DNA from: Rhynchopus sp. YZ270_cl-10
Lineage: Eukaryota > Euglenozoa > Diplonemea > Diplonemida > Diplonemidae
Direction: 5' to 3'
Assembly: GCA_964035575.1 (NCBI GenBank)
Contig: OZ037838.1
Coordinates: 992,001 to 1,056,000, forward strand
DNA length: 64,000 bases
Shown here: piece after piece, positions 60,911 to 64,000 of the stretch
How positions within the stretch are numbered: position 1 is the stretch's first letter
Layout: every line of letters begins with the position of its first letter
Position numbers and translations under genes: made by a program
The notes under the pieces: generated by a model
What the model was told of the DNA's origin: nothing
The model's database searches: none
Seen by the model: the letters and a program-made list of their open reading frames with translations, nothing else

Positions 60911-62020
60911 ATGATGGATGTGACCTTTGTGCTGGAAGAGTCAGGCGTGACTGCGACAGTGGAGGTGCCGTGCGAGGCGGACGTTGCAGCGGCAAAGGAG
61001 GTTGCGTGCACGGCGCTTGCTGTCTCGCCTGCGTCTGTCGAGATGCGCATCGGCACGCAGGTGCTGGAGGGGACGTGCCGTCTGCAGGACACTGCGTTTG
61101 ATTCAGGGGTGCAGGTTGTGCTTGCCTGTCCTCGCTTTGCCGACATCAAGTGTCCTGCTGAGTACAGTGCACAGGGGACAGTGTACGACTTGTTGCTGTC
61201 GCGTTGTGGAGCACTCTGCCTCTATAGGAATCGTACGTCTGTTCATGGCTTCCATACAGAAACCTTCGAGACTGCCTTCGCCATTGATGTGCATTGTGCG
61301 TCCAGCGCACCTGCCATCTCACGGTGCAAGACACTCTGCTACGTGCCGTGTAGGTATTACTTTCTCAAGATTGCGCTTCCGGGTGGGGAGGTGCTCCGCA
61401 GAGTCCACGTCGCCTCAGAATCAGTGTTCGCGAGTGGCAATGTTGTTGTCTCCCAAGGGGATGACGGCATCTCTGTGTATGACGAAGACCTGACGTTGCT
61501 CCGCTCTCTCTCGCACGAAGGGTGTAATGGTGTGGCAGTGTCGGACTGTGGTGGGTGGGTGATCACCTCCTCCTACAGTAGCAAGAACGCACGTCTGTGG
61601 GATGTGAACACAGGAGAAGCTGTGGCATGTGTGCCATCGGATGGGTATTCCGCGGCACTTTCACGGTGTGCCTCTGTCTTTGCTGTGGTGGACAATGATC
61701 AGGCACGCAGAGTGCAGCTCTACGACTGGAGTGGTGCGGCTCTTCAAAACGCCACTATCTCTGGATGTTTCTGTGACCTGCAATTCACCCTCTGTGGGAA
61801 GTACCTCGTGGCCTATGTAAAGCGTACTGACGATGGAGCATTACGCGCAGAGTTGCACCAGTATGAGGTGGCGACTATGTCCCGTGTACTTGTGATCCCA
61901 GACGTTTCTGCCACCTATGATGAATCATTTGCGATATCACCATGTTCGCGTGTGGTCGTGTTTGTATCATCCAACAACACCACCATTGCGACAAAATATC
62001 TGTACCCCTACTGCGAGTGA
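60911..62020 (+). CDS. UBL-WD40 family copy 14
   Basis: 369 aa. Head TAFDSGVQVVLACPRF. The variable segment is AQGTVYD. The front blade VHGFHTETFETAFAIDVHC and the later blades pair it with copy 2 in the left array. Less common residues: LRRVHVASES, DGISVYDEDL and SRCASVFAV. Ends KYLYPYCE plus TGA. Its 3' flank (62089-62215) shares ~130 nt with that of copy 2, confirming descent from one duplicated segment. Confidence 0.86.
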   Translation: MMDVTFVLEESGVTATVEVPCEADVAAAKEVACTALAVSPASVEMRIGTQVLEGTCRLQDTAFDSGVQVVLACPRFADIKCPAEYSAQGTVYDLLLSRCGALCLYRNRTSVHGFHTETFETAFAIDVHCASSAPAISRCKTLCYVPCRYYFLKIALPGGEVLRRVHVASESVFASGNVVVSQGDDGISVYDEDLTLLRSLSHEGCNGVAVSDCGGWVITSSYSSKNARLWDVNTGEAVACVPSDGYSAALSRCASVFAVVDNDQARRVQLYDWSGAALQNATISGCFCDLQFTLCGKYLVAYVKRTDDGALRAELHQYEVATMSRVLVIPDVSATYDESFAISPCSRVVVFVSSNNTTIATKYLYPYCE

Positions 62021-62850
62021 TGTTTATGCTTTGCCACCATGTGAAATGGGTGTGGTGACTTGCCCCCTTGTATTCCGTGGAGGCGGAAGAACTGGTGTCA
62101 ACAGAAGCCTGCGTCTTGCCACCACACACCTATCCCGTGATGGCAGATCTGCATCCACGAGCAAGACACCGCAGACCACCTTGTCGCAGCCGAACACCAC
62201 ATCGCCTCCCGCCAGGCCGCCCTCGTCACCCTCCACACAGAGATGTGCGCCATGGTGAGACCTATTCATATGCTCACTGCTGTTCATTTTTGTTGAACAA
62301 GATAAAACAAAAAGCTTGCGTTTCTTTTATCGAACAGATTTTATTCTCCGCCCCGTACCCAAAACATAAACACCACTGTGAATCAGAAAAAATATTTTCC
62401 CTTTTCTTTTTTCTTCCACACACGCTTGTTTTTGTGCTTCGTTCATTTTTTATTAAAAAAGCTTTTGTTGCTTTCCTTGTGAACTATGCCTGCGGTCTAT
62501 ACGTTGCACCATGCCTCTTGTTTCCCCCCTTTCCCCCCTTGTTTCGAGTGCGAAACGTTTCTCCATGTATTGCACGGGAAACAACATGACAAACAGGTGC
62601 AGGGTGGTTCCGTGCTTACCATAGAACCTGGCACCTTGTGTGTCTCCCAAAAACCAAAAAAGCGTTGTGTGTGAAGTTTTGAAGGAAGGAAAAATATAAC
62701 CTGTACCCCAGAACTTCTACCCCAACCCAAAACAACGACCCCCATCCCTCGTCCCCTCTTTCCACGTGTCCACCCTCTCAGCTCCTTCAACTGTCCACCC
62801 AACAGAACATTAAATTGCATCACACCAACACAGCTCTTGAAATAACGACC
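62021..62850 (+). other. Spacer with shared coding-like fragment
   Basis: 62089-62215 repeats the fragment behind copy 2 (GAAGCCTGCGTCTTGCCACC ... CATCGCCTCCCGCCA). Downstream sequence has no gene. The class D leader CACCAACACAGCTCTTGAAA lies just before copy 15. Confidence 0.5.
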
Positions 62851-63987
62851 ATGGATGTGACCTTTGTGCTGGAAGAGTCAGGCGTGACTGCGACAGTGGA
62901 GGTGCCGTGCGAGGCGGACGTTGCAGCGGCAAAGGAGGTTGCGTGCACGGCGCTTGCTGTCTCGCCTGCGTCTGTCGAGATGCGCATCGGCACGCAGGTG
63001 CTGGAGGGGACGTGCCGTCTGCAGGACACTGCGTTTGATGCAGGGGTGCAGGTTGTGCTTGCTCGCCCTCGCTTTGCCGACATCAAGTGTCCTGCTGAGT
63101 ACAGTCTAGAAATGCCAGATTTAAAGTATCAAGCGAATATAGTTCACGTATTGCTGTCTCCTTGTGGAGCACTCTGCCTCTTTACACAGAAGCAAGGCTA
63201 TATCACCGGCCTCGATACAGAAACCTTCAGCCCTGCCTTCAAGTTCAAAGTAGACTTTGAAGTGTACGGTGTGCCTGCCATCTCACGGTGCAAGACACGC
63301 TGCTACCTGCCGTGCAAGGAAGGCGTACACGAGGTTGCGCTTCCGGGTGGGGAGGTGCTCCGCAAAGTTGACGGACCCTCCTCCGCAGTGTTTGCGTGTG
63401 GCGGTGTTGTTATCTCGTTTGAAGGCGACATTGGCGTCTCTGTGTATGACGAAGACCTGACATTGCTCCGCTCTCTCTCGCACAAAGGCTGTGAGGGAGC
63501 GGCAGTGTCGGACTGTGGTGGATGGGTGATCACCTCCTCCGATTCCGAGTCCGACAACGATGGCACCGCTCGTCTGTGGGATGTGAACACAGGTGAAGCT
63601 GTGGCATGTGTGCCTGCGGAGGGGTTATGCCAAGTGGCTCTTTCACGGTCTGCCTCTGTCTTTGCTGTGGAGGGGGAGGAAAACACCGTGCAGCTCTATG
63701 ATTGGAGTGGTGCGGCTCTTCGCAGCGTTGATGTGGGTGGGGATATTGAGAGCATGCAGTTCTCCCCGTGTGGGAAGTACCTTGTGGTCAATATCTCGAA
63801 CATGATGTCTGATTTTTGTTGGGACTTCGACCTTCACCAGTATGATGTGGCGACCATGTCCTGTGTGCGTGTGATTAAGAATGCAAGCAGTTCATCGTTT
63901 GCGATATCCCCATGTTCACGTGTGGTTGTGTTTGGCGAAGGCTCCTCCATTTTCACCAGACATCTGTACCCACACAACAGTGAGTGA
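62851..63987 (+). CDS. UBL-WD40 family copy 15
   Basis: 378 aa. Single ATG (ACCATGGATG). Clear mosaic: the front (LSPCGALCLFTQKQGYITGL, EGVHEVALPGGEV) is of the copy 13 type, while the C-terminal block (IKNASSSSFAISPCS-VVVFGEGSSI) is of the copy 12 type, also at nucleotide level. The variable segment EMPDLKYQANIVH is unique. An acidic insert (SDSESDNDG) precedes TARLWDVNTG. Ends HLYPHNSE; the 3' flank (GTGATGTTTCGCGAGGG) matches copies 1 and 3, indicating that the array continues beyond the window. Confidence 0.87.
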   Translation: MDVTFVLEESGVTATVEVPCEADVAAAKEVACTALAVSPASVEMRIGTQVLEGTCRLQDTAFDAGVQVVLARPRFADIKCPAEYSLEMPDLKYQANIVHVLLSPCGALCLFTQKQGYITGLDTETFSPAFKFKVDFEVYGVPAISRCKTRCYLPCKEGVHEVALPGGEVLRKVDGPSSAVFACGGVVISFEGDIGVSVYDEDLTLLRSLSHKGCEGAAVSDCGGWVITSSDSESDNDGTARLWDVNTGEAVACVPAEGLCQVALSRSASVFAVEGEENTVQLYDWSGAALRSVDVGGDIESMQFSPCGKYLVVNISNMMSDFCWDFDLHQYDVATMSCVRVIKNASSSSFAISPCSRVVVFGEGSSIFTRHLYPHNSE

Positions 63988-64000
63988 TGTTTCGCGAGGG

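Overview
This window comes from a nuclear chromosome of a unicellular eukaryote (protist). Five protein genes can be joined only across spliceosomal GT-AG introns with GTA(T/C)G donors, a mitochondrial-type enoyl-CoA hydratase is encoded, and a large EF-hand/WD40 protein of a type found with motile cilia is present. Stop codons behave as in the standard code. I could not assign the lineage, and I found no rRNA, convincing tRNA or CRISPR array. Nearly all recognisable genes lie on the + strand.

Left array (about 0.7-13.2 kb) and right array (about 47.8-64 kb): these hold fifteen copies of one gene family, seven on the left and eight on the right, all on + and probably continuing past the right edge. 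Each encodes a protein of about 365-400 aa with an N-terminal ubiquitin-like (beta-grasp) domain fused to a degenerate WD40 propeller. The first ~250 nt of every copy are almost identical down to synonymous sites. Beyond that point the genes diverge in patches, with short hypervariable and acidic loops and block mosaics between copies. Upstream flanks fall into a few shared cassettes, and whole intergenic spacers are duplicated within and between the arrays. Copy 6 carries an in-frame stop. A more distant single-copy relative with the same architecture (44541-45791) sits between the arrays. An unrelated but ubiquitin-fold-bearing ORF with one frame change (53254-54511) lies inside the right array behind a family-type upstream cassette.

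Central region (13.2-47.8 kb): ordinary host genes are separated by repeat-rich spacers. In order they are a coiled-coil protein (14350-16716), an unrecognised 344-aa protein (17120-18154), the EF-hand/WD40 protein (20098-24562, three exons), TatD-family nuclease (30706-31782), an SUT/SLC45-like sugar transporter (32291-34109, two exons), enoyl-CoA hydratase (38712-39804, two exons), a coiled-coil protein with a folded C-terminal domain (40892-43667, four exons) and the divergent UBL-WD40 gene.

The spacers hold two hAT-type MITEs with exact 8-bp target duplications, a third CAGGG-ended inverted-repeat element, a 4.26-kb unit with PIF/Harbinger-like ends, a ~40-copy octamer satellite flanked by GGGGTACCCC palindrome arrays, an A-B-A-B higher-order tandem repeat, and several dispersed 40-90-nt elements. 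One of these dispersed elements (three copies at 37.5, 46.6 and 50.8 kb) keeps two nested stems and a GTCC/GGAC pseudoknot by compensatory change, and looks like an undescribed structured RNA.

The strongest candidate for a new biological system is the UBL-WD40 repertoire: a constant ubiquitin-like head and shared upstream cassettes attached to a diversifying propeller. This would suit a recognition or adaptor repertoire; that function is inference only.
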